Below, piece after piece: positions 33,245-46,480 of a DNA stretch of 64,000 nt. The notes beneath the pieces are model-generated. The model ran no database searches. It was not told where the DNA came from and saw only the letters and a list, made by a program, of their open reading frames with translations. The position numbers and the translations under genes are program-made. The DNA is from Euglena gracilis (Eukaryota; Euglenida; Euglenophyceae; Euglenales): positions 21,565,823 through 21,629,822 of the forward strand of contig CP154955.1 of the NCBI GenBank assembly GCA_039621445.1. The letters are read 5' to 3'. Every line of letters begins with the position of its first letter. Positions within the stretch are counted from its first letter, which is position 1.

Positions 33245-33367
33245 GGGTTAGTGGTAGTTAGGGTCAGAGTTAGGGTTTAGGGTTAGGGTTAGGGTTAGGG
33301 TTTGGGTTACGGTGAGGGTTAGGGTCAGGATTAGGTTAGGTTTAGGGTTGGGGTTAGGGTTAGGGTT
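33245..33367 (+). repeat. Interstitial telomere-like repeat (TTAGGG)
   Basis: Roughly 120 bases of TTAGGG with variants (TTAGGGTC, TTGGG, GTGAGGG). The degeneracy and position within other DNA indicate an interstitial tract, not a chromosome end. Confidence 0.9.
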
Positions 33368-33438
33368 GCCACTTTTGAAAATCATCTCCTCCTTCTCCAG
33401 TGGCCAGACCAATGGTCACTTCTTTTTCTAGTTTCCAG

Positions 33439-33578
33439 GGCCGCCACCACTCGAAGCCTCCGAAGAACAGCCTTGGTTCTACGAAAATGCCCCTAAGCCC
33501 TCGGCATCACTGCCTCTGGTGCGGAGGAGAAAGGCTGATCCTGGCTCACTTGCGGGAGAGTTTGATGCTGCGGAGTAG
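33439..33578 (+). CDS. Candidate terminal exon, unknown protein
   Basis: After the strong acceptor TTCTAGTTTCCAG the frame reads PPPLEASEEQPWFYENAPKP, then SASLPLVRRRKADPGSLAGE and FDAAE with TAG at 33,576-33,578. Good pyrimidine tract and codon use, but no recognised domain. Confidence 0.45.
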
Positions 33579-34420
33579 AGCCTACTGTCTGGGCAACAGC
33601 TGGAGGAGGCATTTTTGGCATCAACACCTTCCATTATATGAGATTGTGATTTCCTGTCGATGAATCACAAAGTTTCAATGCATGGCATCTGTGCACAACA
33701 AAATGTCTCACAACGCTGGGGTGTAAAATTTTTTGTGTATACGCGTGTATTCCAAGGAATTCTTTGCCAATGCAGGCGCCAATGCATTAACGTTTCCAAC
33801 GATTTCATACCTGCGATGTAATCCATTTTGTTCTGTTTTCTTGCATTGTGTTGCTGTGACACGTGGTGCAGTATTGTGGTTCGCAGTGTCGTTGGGGTAA
33901 ACCACACAACCTCCAGGGAAATGAAGATATCTCCTCCGAATGCTGTATGCGATTAATGCTGCTTCGGTATCAGACTCGCTGCATGATTTTGCGTGCTGTG
34001 AGCACGAGAACTTTGTCGGCTTTTGCTGCCGTCTTTCCTGATTGCGGCACTGCCCCAACCTCCAACCTGACGGGCAAATGAGGCGCAGTTATTTTGTCCG
34101 CCATTGCTTGATGCCATCGGAAACATGAGTGCCAGGTGTTGACCTGCTTAGCGATACATATTTCTGCCTGTGCATTCTTTGCATTTTTGATTTTGTGGCA
34201 TGTCCCTTGGTCCGTTTAATCCCCCCATGGAGCTCACAGGGATTTCATTTTTTTTTTTGCTTCTACGTAGGTTGGGACTCTCAAACAAAAGACTGCACAA
34301 ACCACATCATATTTTTATCAGAAGTAAATCCTCTCACAAATTAATGCCACATGGAGTTCAGTATTCTTTGGCCCATTTTCACCGATCCCTTTTCCTCAGC
34401 AGATTGGTTATGGGCACACA
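33579..34420. other. Non-coding stretch
   Basis: AT-richer sequence without recognised exons. Confidence 0.5.
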
Positions 34421-35818
<1,398 letters not shown>

Positions 35819-36300
35819 TCTTCACACTTCATGGATCATTCCATAATGATCCATAAGACGGATCCGATGACGATTTGATTCCAGTGAATCTTTACATGGA
35901 TGTATTTCATTCCAGGCACGAGTTTTCAAGGGAGGGGCCTGGTGCCTTGGATGGCGGTCCATCCGGCACATGAGATCCGCAAAGCATCTGCGGCTTTGTA
36001 CTGGAGGTGATATAAGGCGACTGACTGCCTTTCAGGCTCCGGCGCATATCAGTGAGAGCCAAGTTGACCCTAACCAGGGAGGGGGAAATATGCAACTTGC
36101 ATAATTTGTATTTTTTTGCAAAATGAAAATTTTGTGAAAGCCACATTTTTTTTTGCATTTTCCCCCATATTTTGAACAGTATTTAATTTTTGCCTTTATT
36201 ATTGATTTTTTTCGGGCAATTGTACTGGCAAATCGCCTCACTAGCAGGCAACTGAAAGTTGCATTCCACAAGTTTTTCGGACCGATTCACACTAGTAGTA
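35819..36300. other. Non-coding stretch
   Basis: T-rich on the plus strand with no recognised feature. Confidence 0.5.
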
Positions 36301-36890
36301 CCCCCCCCCCCCTTGTCCAACGACCGGGCTTGTCTAACGACCACCCCCCCGGTCACGATCTTTTTGTATATGATGTTGGTTCGGCCACAATTGCTAAAAG
36401 TTGGTTAAAAACAGTCAAAAATAGCCCAAAATGGCCTAAAACGGCCAAAGGATGGCCAAAAGTGCCCAAAAAGTTGCCAAAAATAGCAAAAATAAGGCAA
36501 AAATAGCCAAAAGTAGCCAAAAGCAGCCTAAAGTGGCCAAAAATGGGCAAAGTGGGCCAAAGTGTGGCCAACAGTTGCCAAAGGTGGTCAAAAGCGACCA
36601 AACATAGCGAAAAGCAGTCAAAAATGCCTAAAAATTCCCAAAAGTGCCCCAAAAATGTCCAAAAATGGCCAAAAGTGGCCAACCGTAGTCAAGAAATAGC
36701 ATAAATGGCCAAAAGCACCCAAAAATGGCCATATACCCCTATCTATGGTAAATTTTCCTCCGATTTGGCGTCCACCCCCCTTGTCTAACGACCACCCCCC
36801 CTGGTCGGAGACGAACGTTGGCCATTTTAGCGACCGCCCCCCCCGGTCGGAGACGAACATTAGTGGTCGTTGGACAAGGGGGGGGGAGGT
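36301..36890. mobile_element. Foldback element with internal degenerate tandem array
   Basis: Ends are inverted repeats: a C run plus TTGTCCAACGACC at 36,301-36,324, and GGTCGTTGGACAA plus a G run at 36,866-36,890. The interior (36,390-36,735) is an array of drifted units of about 10 bases (GGCCAAAAAT, GCCAAAAGTA). No coding capacity and no clear target duplication. Confidence 0.6.
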
Positions 36891-38399
36891 AATTGCATAA
36901 TGAAAAATAAGTGGATGAAATGTAAGTGGATGCAACTAGGTTAACCAACCATTTCATTTCGCAAGTTTGCACCACATTTTGCTTTGGTGTTGCGTTTTTG
37001 GAAAAGTGTCCTCTCCAGCAGCAAAGTGTACAACCCCGACGAGCTCCTTTAAGGAACTGCCATGCAAGTTGCAGTTTTTTTTCATTTTTTTGCACTTTTT
37101 TGCAATTTTTTTTGCATTTTTTGCATTGTATATTTTGAGGAGCCCTGTTGAGTATTATCTTCCCCTGTCCTTAACGTGGAAGTTGCTTTTGTTTGTCAGG
37201 GTCGATTTGACTCTAAAACCATAAGACCATAAAACAGTTGCCCCACCTTCATTTCCTGATGTCTCCTCCAGTGCATCTTAAGATGTAAACCGTGTATGGC
37301 CGCGGCGGCGCAACGACATCGCTGTGATGGCGAGGCTGGTCTGGGACAGGGAACCTGTGTAGGCAGGCCCAAAAGGATTTCCTGTATTCTTCACTTTTAC
37401 GTTCTGGAGGGCTTCAAATAACAATGCCGCAGCTGCGCATGTCAGGAAATGGTCTCATGCTGTGCCTTTTGTGGTCTCGTGGCCGCATGTCGTTCTGGAA
37501 TTTTGTAAGTACTTTAGAAGAGGATAAATCATAACAGAAGGAAATGCAACATAATTGCAGAGGATGATAATCAAAGCCATTTTCATTCATTCAATCACTC
37601 ACTATATTACCTGACTGAGGGCAAAAATACCTCAACTTCGTCTTCAAGCGAACGACGTTTCATTGTGGGTCGACAAATCATATTCGTTTCAGCAAGCACC
37701 AGCAAAACAGGCGTTCTGGAAGGAAGAAAGCCGCATTGGGCTTTCGTTTTTCTGTTTTTTTGGGGGGGGATTATCTCTGGTACTCGCGGGGTATCCATTC
37801 AGCCCGCCCCCCCCTGAGGGGAGGGGGCTCAGCCCGGACCCACCCACCTACCTGCCCCCCCCCCCCCCGGGGTCACCAAACTTCTAAAAAATACCTGCCC
37901 AATCATTACCACCGGAGAGCCGCCAACCCACTGACCCACACATCCACCCAAAATTGGCTGAGCTCGATCTCCATCAATCCCACTTGCAGAATGCACATCC
38001 TGCCGGCTAGCCAACGGCCAGTCTGGGCGACGAACGGCGGGATCAAATTAAAAAGTCGAAGCACCCAATTTTTTGACATTTTGGGTGAAGGCAGGGAATT
38101 TCCTAAGCCAGTACCCTGCACCCAGGGGGGGGGGGCGGATGGTGTGCGGGAGAAGGGATCGCCCCCGTGAGGACCGGATGAGCGTGCCGTCGCCGGAGAG
38201 GTCCTGCAACCGGGCCCCTCCCCGTCCTCACCGCGGCGGGCACGCTGCTCTGGGTGGCGTGGCTCGACAACACGCTGCGGCCGTACAAAGCGGCTGATGA
38301 GCGGCCGCGGCGCGCTGGCCTCGATGTAGGCCCGCCTCACTGCCCAAAGCAGTCCCGGTGGGGGAAGCAAAGGGCGGAGGCCCTCTCCAAGCACCTATG
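36891..38399. other. Non-coding stretch
   Basis: Includes C/G runs (37,796-37,872) and a GC-rich patch at 38,120-38,340 that is open in several frames. No domain recognised. Confidence 0.45.
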
Positions 38400-38605
38400 A
38401 TATGACTGGGCGTTACTGGGCGTGACTGGGCGTGACTGGGTTTGAGGACCCTCATGGGCGGGGTTCTGTGACTGTGCGTGACTGGGCGTGACTGGGCGTG
38501 ACTGGGTGTGACTGGACGTGACTGGGCGTGACTGGGCGTGACTGGGTTCGAGGACCCTGAAAGGTGCGGTGACTTGACGTGACTGGGCGTGACTGGTTGA
38601 TTAGA
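38400..38605. repeat. 10-bp tandem repeat GTGACTGGGC (array 1)
   Basis: About fifteen copies of GTGACTGGGC, with two interruptions by a GAGGACCCT segment. Reads as Ser-His-Ala-Gln or similar on the minus strand, which is an artefact. Confidence 0.92.
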
Positions 38606-39093
38606 TGCGCTTGAATAAGCCGAGCGAACGATTTCGCTCCTTGGGCATGTCGGCTGTGATGCTTGGCTATGGGGGGTATACAGGGGTGGGTGAGTGCCCC
38701 CTCCCCCTGCCACCACAAGGTTTTGGGGATTCCCGTCAAGGCGTCGCTGGGAAAAAGAAAAATGCTGAAAAATTTGGGCTTGCCGGAAAAAGGTCGTGGA
38801 TCCCGCGGGGGGTAACCCACTGAATCTGAGCCCAGTTTTTCTGATGGGAAGCAAGACTGATCGTTTGATTCATGGATGAAAGCATCATTGCCCATCATCC
38901 AGACGGATGACTGCTTGAATATGCACAATGAGACTCTCTCAGCAATAACCTTCATTTACATTAACCGCCATCTCTTTTCCATCAAACTGCATGACTGAGT
39001 TGCAGACCCGAGAGACCCTCATTTATTTTGTTGCTTTGCGAAATTCTAGGCATCATGTCTGCTTGAAGCTTGGATGACTTGGATTTCTCTTAG
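38606..39093. other. Spacer between GTGACTGGGC arrays
   Basis: No feature recognised. Confidence 0.5.
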
Positions 39094-39170
39094 CGTGACT
39101 GGGCGTGACTGGGCGTGACTGGGCGTGACTGGGTGTGACTGGGCGTGACTGACCGTGACTGGGTTTGGGA
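39094..39170. repeat. 10-bp tandem repeat GTGACTGGGC (array 2)
   Basis: About seven copies of the same decamer as at 38,400, again followed by GGGTTTGGGATCCT, resembling the GAGGACCCT spacer of array 1. Confidence 0.92.
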
Positions 39171-39374
39171 TCCTGGATGACCATATGTGCTTGGCCCTCT
39201 CCCAATGAGTCCGTTGTCGAAGTGTGGGAATCTGGGGTGGGACCGGGACAAGTCCTCACCTTCAGGGTGCATGGCGCGGGTTTGGGTTACGAGCATCTTA
39301 GGAATGTGCGCCCACGTCGCGGGCAGGACTCAAACCTGCCCAGGACCACAGGATCTGCTTTGTTCACCCCACAG

Positions 39375-39500
39375 CGGTGAAGAAGCCCCTAAGCCTCAGG
39401 CTGATGCACTCCCAGTGAAAGTGGAGCCACCTCCACCAGTGAAGTCCATTCATCAAGCAGCCGCCCCCACACAGACTTTCAGTTTTAGCCTTGCACACAA
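39375..39500 (+). CDS. Candidate host exon, proline/lysine-rich
   Basis: Between TTCACCCCACAG and CACACAA|GTATTT the frame reads GEEAPKPQADALPVKVEPPP and continues PVKSIHQAAAPTQTFSFSLA. Coding-like composition and splice sites, no domain. VKVE again matches a sumoylation consensus. Confidence 0.45.
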
Positions 39501-42500
39501 GTATTTACACGGTGCATGCACGGCAGAATACATTTTTTTTGTGACCACATCGCCGCAGCCATTTGCTCATTTCTTTTTTTATTTTATAACCTCTTTTTTG
39601 ATAATGTTGAAGAAAAAACTGTGCCAGGGAAACATTTCGGTGTCTAGCTGATCTGCGGACTAACTGAAAGGGTGCCCCTACAGGAGGGCTCCCAGGGGAC
39701 AGTGCGGTCTCTCGGATGCAGGTTGGCTGAGTGTACCTTGAAGCAATTTTAGTCATTGTATTTTCACCTTCCAAGTTATTTTGTGTGTTTCTTCTTGTTA
39801 CTAGTTCAGTATTTCTTCTTTTTTAAATGATGAAACAGAGGTTCATGTTTCCCCTTTCTGTGCTTCTTTTTTGCAATCTTATTTTGCTCGAAGACGTATT
39901 CAGGCTTAGGCGGCGCTAATTGCCCCATTTTTTCCTTCAGTTTTTGCGCGTTTGGGGTGCGCGGGTTTCCGTGTATGAAAACCACTGTTTTGTGCTCAAA
40001 TTTTTGAGAGGATGACCAGAGCACAAAAATTATGGTCATTCTGGGTCCACTTTACGCATTTTGACAAAGTGGCGATTTTGAAATTTATGGTCGTTTTAGG
40101 GGGTCTTTGGATAACACCCCCTGGAACGCCCAAAATTTTTGAAAAACAGAAAACAGCAGGAGAACACCTGGCCTCTGAAGCCCCAGCTCTTTGGCGTTGC
40201 TGCCGGACCACCCTCTGGAGGGGGGGGGGTGACACGATGCGGCAGGTGAAGAGAAGGCCACCGCCTAAGCAACTCGCCCAATTTTGAACCGTCGTGAGTC
40301 CCGAGGTCCAGTGATTGGGGAGGTAAACGGACAGCACTGCCCAAAAGATGCTATAATTTCTGGAAGAGACGTGTTAGGCGGGTAACCGCCCAGAGCAGTG
40401 ATGATTCTGCAACGACACGTGTGCTGTGTGTGCTTCCCTCTGGTGTCCAGATTGGTTGACAATAACCCCTGCATTCCCCTCCTGGGCTGTGCACCATGGC
40501 GCACCATTTGGATGCAGTATGACAGTTGGACCAAGGAAAGCATGGGAGGGAGGGAGGTATGGTTGCAAGTGCCGGGGGGGTTGGGAAATGCTACACCATT
40601 CTGGTCGTCGCAAGTTCAAGTATTTTGAGAAGCTTGGCGTTGGGGTGAACCGAAGTAGTTGCGGTTTGAGTGCATGGTGTCGTTAATTTGTCCGCACACA
40701 AGTTACCTGCTGATGACACAGCAGCGCCATGCAAAACTGAACACCTTTTCCCACCTGTCAATCCCTGCTGAGAGATACTCATTTTTTTTGTTTGAGGCGG
40801 CACGGAGAGAGAACCAAGTTTTTTTTGGGAGTTTTTGTCAGACCGTTTGCAGGCGGATCTCCGCGCACATGAATGCATGAAAGGTTAGGCAGCTACATGC
40901 ACAGCTGCCAAGAATGGGTGGGCGTGTTGGATTTTTATTTTGTATGGTGGATGGTGCTGTGTCGGGGTGGGGGTGTCACACATGGCAAATGAATGATATG
41001 GGTGAGTTGGAGATCTTTAGGCGGAAACCCGCTCAGAAGGGTTTGGAAATGAGAAACCTTCTTGTTTGTGGATGATATATGGAAGCAGGAATTGGGAACG
41101 AGCTGAAACCTCCAGAAGTCGGTCATCACTTGAAGTTGTTAATGAACAAGTTTGGGGGAAACAGAGGGGATTTTGAGACGTTGGTGAATGATAGCAGTGG
41201 GCGGTTATCTGCCTATTTCGCTTTTACTTTGCGCGGGATTCCGCCCAAATGAAGTTGGGGTGGAAACCTGCATGGAGCTTGTTGCTGTCCTGATGGGTTG
41301 TGTTTGTGATGTTTCGGTGTCCTGAAGTGTTGGTGTCGGTTGTGATGTGCGGCGACATCGTTTTTGAAAGTTGGCCGAGACAGGTTGAAAGGGAGCTGTG
41401 GCTGCTGTGCCGGGGCAGCAAGCACCCGAGAAGGCGGAAACCCACCTGGCATTTGGAGGTGGACACCCTCCTCTCTAATCAGGAGGCAGATATGTTCCCC
41501 CTGGCCAGTGGTGAAGTAATTATCTGCAGGGACAGAGCAGTGGAAAGCATGTGTCAGGCTGGGTGTGGTGCAGCAGTGGTGATCGTGCTGTGCCGAAAAA
41601 CAGCCAAAAACCTGAGGTTGATTTCTCAGGAGGAACAAAAGCACCTCTTAGAGCCCTCTACTTGGAACCCAACGGTGTTGGTGGTCCGAAATCAGGGTTC
41701 GGGATGGCTGACAAAAAACCGAATCAAGATACGGACAGAGAAACGCCTGTTTCAGCAGCTGGTGGCGGCAAAATTTTTTGGGGGGTTTTCGGAAGGAGTT
41801 CTCCAAGTTCTGAAAAATTCAAGGCCTTTTGAATTGTTTTTTGAAAGAGTTTTTCAGCATTTTTTTGAAAAGCTGCAGTTTTTGCTGAAATTCAGATAAA
41901 ATGCCCAAAACACGTCTTTTTTCCTGGCTCTTCTTCCTTCGGGTCCAGCAACATGCTTCCGAAGGAGGCAACGGTGGACTCCACAGTTAGAAGCCGTGTG
42001 GAAGGGGGGTCACCCAGAAGGTCGTCGTTCTCAACCAACGCCGGGTCGATGTTTGACCCGATGCATTTGGCTTCCATCCATGTAACCACCCTCAGCACTA
42101 GTGTGTCCGGTCCTTTTGGAAATCACCTCTACTCTGAGTGCCCAAGTTTAGAGGCTGCCCGTCTCTCTTTGTTTGGTCAATCCCTGCTTGCCCAATCTCC
42201 TCTCCCTGGTTTCCAACACTCAAACCCTGCACAACACGCCAGACACCACTCAGTTGCAAATTTGGCAAGCTTGGCAACAAAATATGTCGTCCATGTCCGC
42301 TGCAAAGGTTCATGTCACAAGTGGAGTTTCAAAACTTTGCAGTCAAACCAGCAGATGTCATTTCCAGGGCGATTTCCATCTTCCACCCCCACCCCATCGT
42401 CCACAAACCCTTTTGCTTTTGATGCCACCCTTAACGTGGCCAGGCGGTTTCCCGCCCGACTTCTCTGTCCTCGCAGCTAGTATGACCCTCTCCATCTCTC

Positions 42501-42650
42501 ATTAGTTGTGTTTCTGCAAATCCCGTTTCCATCCCAACTCATAAAACTAGACCAAGCTTCAGTGCTCAAGTGTGACAAGTCAGCTGTTGGCCTCCTGAGC
42601 GGGTGTTCTGTATTTTGTTTTAAGCAGATAACGGGTCCCAGCAAATGTGG
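39501..42650. other. Non-coding region with scattered GGCGG...CCGCC palindromes
   Basis: Imperfect palindromes such as TAGGCGGGTAACCGCC (40,375), GGCGGAAACCCGC (41,020) and GCGGGATTCCGCCC (41,233) recur. An open segment at about 41,370-41,480 has no recognised domain. Confidence 0.5.
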
Positions 42651-42910
42651 AATCCTAAGTTTTGGTTACCTAGCCTCCGAGGAGCCTCCGCGGAGCCTGG
42701 TTACCTAGGGCTCCGAGGAGCCTCCGCGGAGCCTGGTTACCTTGAGCCTCCGCGGAGCCTGGTTACCTTAGCCTCCGCGGAGCCTGGTTACCTTAGGCTC
42801 CGAGGAGCCTCCGCGGAGCCTCCTCGGAGCCTGGTTACCTTGGAGCCTCCGAGGAGCCTGGTTACCTTGGAGCCTCCGAGGAGCCTCCCGGAGGCTCCTC
42901 GGTGGTAACC
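42651..42910 (+). repeat. Palindromic GGTTACC/CCGCGG array, copy 1
   Basis: Repeats of GGTTACCTTGGAGCCTCCG with nested palindromes CTCCGCGGAG and CTCCGAGGAG. A leading edge AGCAAATGTGGAATCCTAAG (42,640) is shared in inverted form with the other copies. Confidence 0.85.
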
Positions 42911-42959
42911 ACTGTTGTACACAGGCCATATCTGGTATCGCACCGCTTTACCGTTTACC

Positions 42960-43690
42960 CGTTTACATCATACGCCATGTCAAACTTTTTGAAAACCAAA
43001 TATCTATTTGCAACAAAAGCGCCATGTCCTGCTAATTTGTATTTTCACCATTTAACCGTTTGCCTTTTACGCCATGTCCGCCAAACCAGGGCAGTCTTTA
43101 AGGACAGGAAAGTTTTTTTTCAATTTTCTAAGCACCGCCCCTCTTTCGGCCAAAGGGGCGACCAAGGGCAGAACTGGGACTTGAACGGGGTCCAAAATTA
43201 AAAAGTCCAAAAAAACACACTTTTGGAGGATTTGGGTGGATTGGTCGATGATCACAGGAGGCCAATAATCAGTTTATCCCCCTGACATCGGCCTGTTGTC
43301 GCCGAAGAATGCCAAATTTCTTTGCCCATTTTCCTGTATTTTTTATTGAGTGTGGGACGGCAGAATTTTGTTTTTTTATTTCTTTAAGGACCGCCCTGCG
43401 CCAAACTTGTTGAAAACTATTTATCCATTTGCCTCTTTATTTTGCATTCAGTGTTTACCCGTTCGCTATATAATGCCATGTCTGCCAATCTTGTTGAAAA
43501 CCATTCATCCATTTGCCACAAAAACGCCATGTCCGCCTGATTTTGCTTTTACCGTTTACCCATGTGCTGTTTTCGCCATGTCCGCCAAACTTGTTGAAAC
43601 CAAAAATCCATTTGCAACAAAAACGCCATGTCCGCCTTATTTGCTTTTACCGTTTACCTGTTTGCTATTTACGCCATGTCCGCCAAACTT
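42960..43690 (+). repeat. ~100-bp tandem repeat (GCCATGTCCGCCAAAC type)
   Basis: Degenerate units carry GCCATGTCCGCCAAACTTG, a GTTGAAAACCATTTATCC segment and TTTTACCGTTTACCCG. One unit is interrupted by the hAT MITE at 43,087-43,398. Confidence 0.8.
43079..43406. mobile_element. hAT-type MITE with 8-bp target duplication (copy 2)
   Basis: The 312-base element at 43,087-43,398 starts CAGGGCAGTC and ends GGACCGCCCTG, flanked by the direct repeat CGCCAAAC (43,079-43,086 and 43,399-43,406). The interior resembles copy 1 at 4,385-4,692 (shared GGGACTTGAA, AAAAAGTC and AAGGACCGCCCTG segments). No transposase. Confidence 0.85.
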
Positions 43691-43707
43691 TGTCCACACA
43701 AAGGGAT

Positions 43708-43920
43708 GTTAGGGGGGGGGAAGGGGGGGGGGGGGGGGGGTAGGGGGGGGGGGGGTAGGGGGGTGGGGGGAAGAGGGGTGGGGGGACGGGGGGTCCGGGG
43801 GGGGAGCGGGGCGGGGGAGAGGGGAGGGGGGAGGGGGGCGGGGGGGGGGGGGGGGCCGCAGGCACCCTCCCTCCCCCCTCCCGCCTCCACCCTCCCCGCC
43901 CCCCTCCCCCCCGGGCACAG
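43708..43920. repeat. G-run followed by C-rich tract
   Basis: About 150 bases of almost pure G (43,709-43,857), then about 60 bases of C-rich sequence (43,860-43,918). The strand can form G-quadruplexes or a large hairpin. Confidence 0.95.
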
Positions 43921-44699
43921 CCAAATGGACACCACTTTGGGTTTCACCTGGCCTTTATTTGCAACATCACATCCATGCTGACGTGCAGTTTGTCTACCAC
44001 CCCCCCCCCCCACGTGACTGTTCGTTCACATGGTTGAAGATTCTTTAGTCCAATTCAGGATTAAAAGTTGCGGCAAATCCCAATGGGATCACACGCTCAG
44101 GCACAATTCTGGCGTCTGGATAATTCAGGTAAAATCCTGGCCGAATAAGTTCATTTTCCGTTTCGTTTACGCTCTATGTTGCCTCCCGAAGTCTGTAAAT
44201 TTTTTGTTACACCTGTGAGTCTGTGAATTCGTCCGTGAGTTAGTCCTGAATTATTTTCCCCTCTGTGCAAATGGGCAGCAAACGGACAGGGACTTTGAGT
44301 GATAACATACAGTCTAAAACGAAACCGAAATTGGATTTATTCTGCCAGAATTACACCAAAATTATCCAGAGGCCAGAATTGTACGTAAAATTGTCATCCC
44401 GCTGGGAACATACAACTGAATGGGAATTTTTTTGTTTTTTTCTTTGTTATAAAGAGAAACTTTATTCAATGTCAAACACGGCGACTGCGCCCAGTGGCAG
44501 CTTCCGAACCTGGCAGAACGTGAATTTTTTTTACATCCTCTGTGCAAATGGGCAGAAAATGGACAGGTTCTGACAGGTTTGGAAGGGCATGATCTGTCAC
44601 TGAGTGCAGTCGCCATGTTTGACATTGAATAACGTTTCTCTTTATAACACACAAAAAAAACAAAATTCCCGTTATTATCATGTTCACAACACGCCCTGG
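43921..44699. other. Non-coding stretch with an internal inverted similarity
   Basis: Sequence at about 44,260-44,300 (TGTGCAAATGGGCAG) recurs at 44,540, and AAGAGAAACTTTATTCAATG (44,450) recurs inverted at about 44,620, suggesting a small foldback unit. Confidence 0.5.
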
Positions 44700-45030
44700 C
44701 AAAACTGGTTACCTTAGCCCCCGAGGAGGCTCCGCGGAGCCTCCTCGGAGCCTGGTTACCTTGGAGCCTCCGCGGAGCCTGGTTACCTTGGAGCCTCCGC
44801 GGAGCCTGGTTACCTTGGAGCCTCCGAGGAGCCTCCGCGGCGCCTGGTTACCTTGGAGCCTCCGCGGAGCCTGGTTACCTTGGAGCCTCCGTGGAGCCTG
44901 GTTACCTTAGCCTCCGCAGATCTTGGTTACCTTAGGCTCCGAGGAGCCTCCTCGGAGGCTCCGCGGAGGCTCCGCGGAGCCTCCTCGAAGGTAACCGAAA
45001 AGTTAGGATTCCGCTTTTGCGGTAGACCCG
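44700..45030 (-). repeat. Palindromic GGTTACC/CCGCGG array, copy 2
   Basis: About nine GGTTACC units with CTCCGCGGAGCC palindromes. It ends AAAGTTAGGATTCCGC, the inverted leading edge of copy 1. Confidence 0.85.
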
Positions 45031-45114
45031 CGGATAACCGCCTACGTCGTCTCTTGGTTCCCCACCCAACTCCATGCCATTCTCAATGGTGTTTATAAAT
45101 TGATGTGTGGGCAG

Positions 45115-45370
45115 GGGTTTTTTTAGTCTTGGACCCCCTCCCCCGGGGGAGAGGGGGGGTATGGGGGGGGTGGGTCCCTTGGACCCCCCTCCCCCCGGGG
45201 GGGGGTGGGGGTGGGGGCTGGTGGGTATATCTTTTTCGGCGCTGAAGGCGCCGAAAATTTCGAAAATATTTTTAGCATTTTCGGGCAAAGGTGGGTGGTA
45301 CCCCCAGGACCCCCCCCTCCCCCGGGGGGCCACCCCTGGGGGTGGGTGGGTGGGTGGGTTACCCCCCCCG
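45115..45370. repeat. GC-rich hairpin repeat
   Basis: Alternating C and G runs around CGGCGCTGAAGGCGCCG, a member of the GGCGCC hairpin family, in non-coding sequence. Confidence 0.65.
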
Positions 45371-46388
45371 GTCTTCAAAAAACCACTGTGCGTGGGAATG
45401 GTTAGGCGATTAACCGCCTAAAACAGAATTGTTCGTGGCGTGAAGACGTTGTGGGTTTTGGCTCATACCGGATGCTACAACTGCAGAGTTTCATAAATCA
45501 GTAAATTCTGTTTTTTTTGTTTTTGGGCTGTTTTAGACAAGAAAAATTTTCAATCCAAGGGCGTCGGCGAGGGCAGGATATCATCGGCAGTCATCTGCTC
45601 ACGTCGTCAGAGAGTTCTCCAGCTACCATTCGTTATGGTGTTACTGTCCCCATTCCAGAGACCCCAGCAGGCGCGTACGTCTGGCCAATTCCGTTCTCGA
45701 CATAGGGGAGGGGTAGGGCAACACCGTTAGGATACCACCATGTTTCTTATTCACTCTGGAAGGATTCCTGCCTACATCTAGTCACCATACACTCACCACA
45801 GATACACACACAGCAGGCGGATTCCCTCCTTCAAACCGTCAACTGTTTATGTTATGGTAGGCGGTAATCCGCATACCATTTCTTCGTTTTCACTTTCAGG
45901 CGGTAGGTAATCTGCTTACAAGTTTATTCTACACGGATATCCACCTAAACATTTAACTCTGTTGTCTGACACATCTTGTTTCATTTTAGGCAGTTATCCG
46001 CGCACGCTTGTATTATACATTCGTTCTTCAAATGCTTTTAATTACATAAACCACCAAGACACAGCCCGGTGTCACACCTGTTCAAAATCAGTGTTTTCCC
46101 AACCATTTCAAACAGTTCTAATACACACCCAAGTCACACAATTCACACACAATTGGAAATCGTTTAGGCGGATTACCGCGCAAAACCACATCCGAAATTT
46201 TTTGGCCTGAAGCTGCCTTTTAGGGGGTTTTAAAACACTCAAAAAAGTCAAAAAAGCAAAAATTGTTTGGGCAATTAGCGCCGCCTAAGTCAGGGGACAC
46301 AGATGGTAGCCATCTATTTTGTAACTGATCAATTGAAATGTCCAACGAGATGGGAAAAGGGCATGTGGAAACATTGTTGCCACCACAG
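45371..46388. other. Non-coding, more GGCGG palindromes
   Basis: Motifs such as TAGGCGGTAATCCGC (45,863) and TAGGCGGATTACCGCGC (46,166) continue the palindrome family. No exon assigned. Confidence 0.5.
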
Positions 46389-46480
46389 GATCAATCCGGG
46401 GATGAAGAGCGTTTCCTATTCGTCTGTGTGCAATATGGTCGCCACAACAATCAGCTCATAGCTCTGGCCATGTCCTACAG
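46389..46480 (+). CDS. Candidate host exon, unknown protein
   Basis: Between TTGCCACCACAG and TACAG|GTGTTG the frame reads DQSGDEERFLFVCVQYGRHN and then NQLIALAMSY. Strong splice sites and a normal amino-acid mix; no domain recognised. Confidence 0.5.

Noticed and set aside
33245-33367. Chromosome end
   Set aside because: The TTAGGG tract is degenerate and has genes and repeats on both sides.
38400-39170. CRISPR-like array
   Set aside because: The decamers are contiguous without spacers, and the genome is eukaryotic.
42645-42908. Repetitive protein (LRGASAEPGYL units)
   Set aside because: It is the translation of the GGTTACC/CCGCGG palindromic array.
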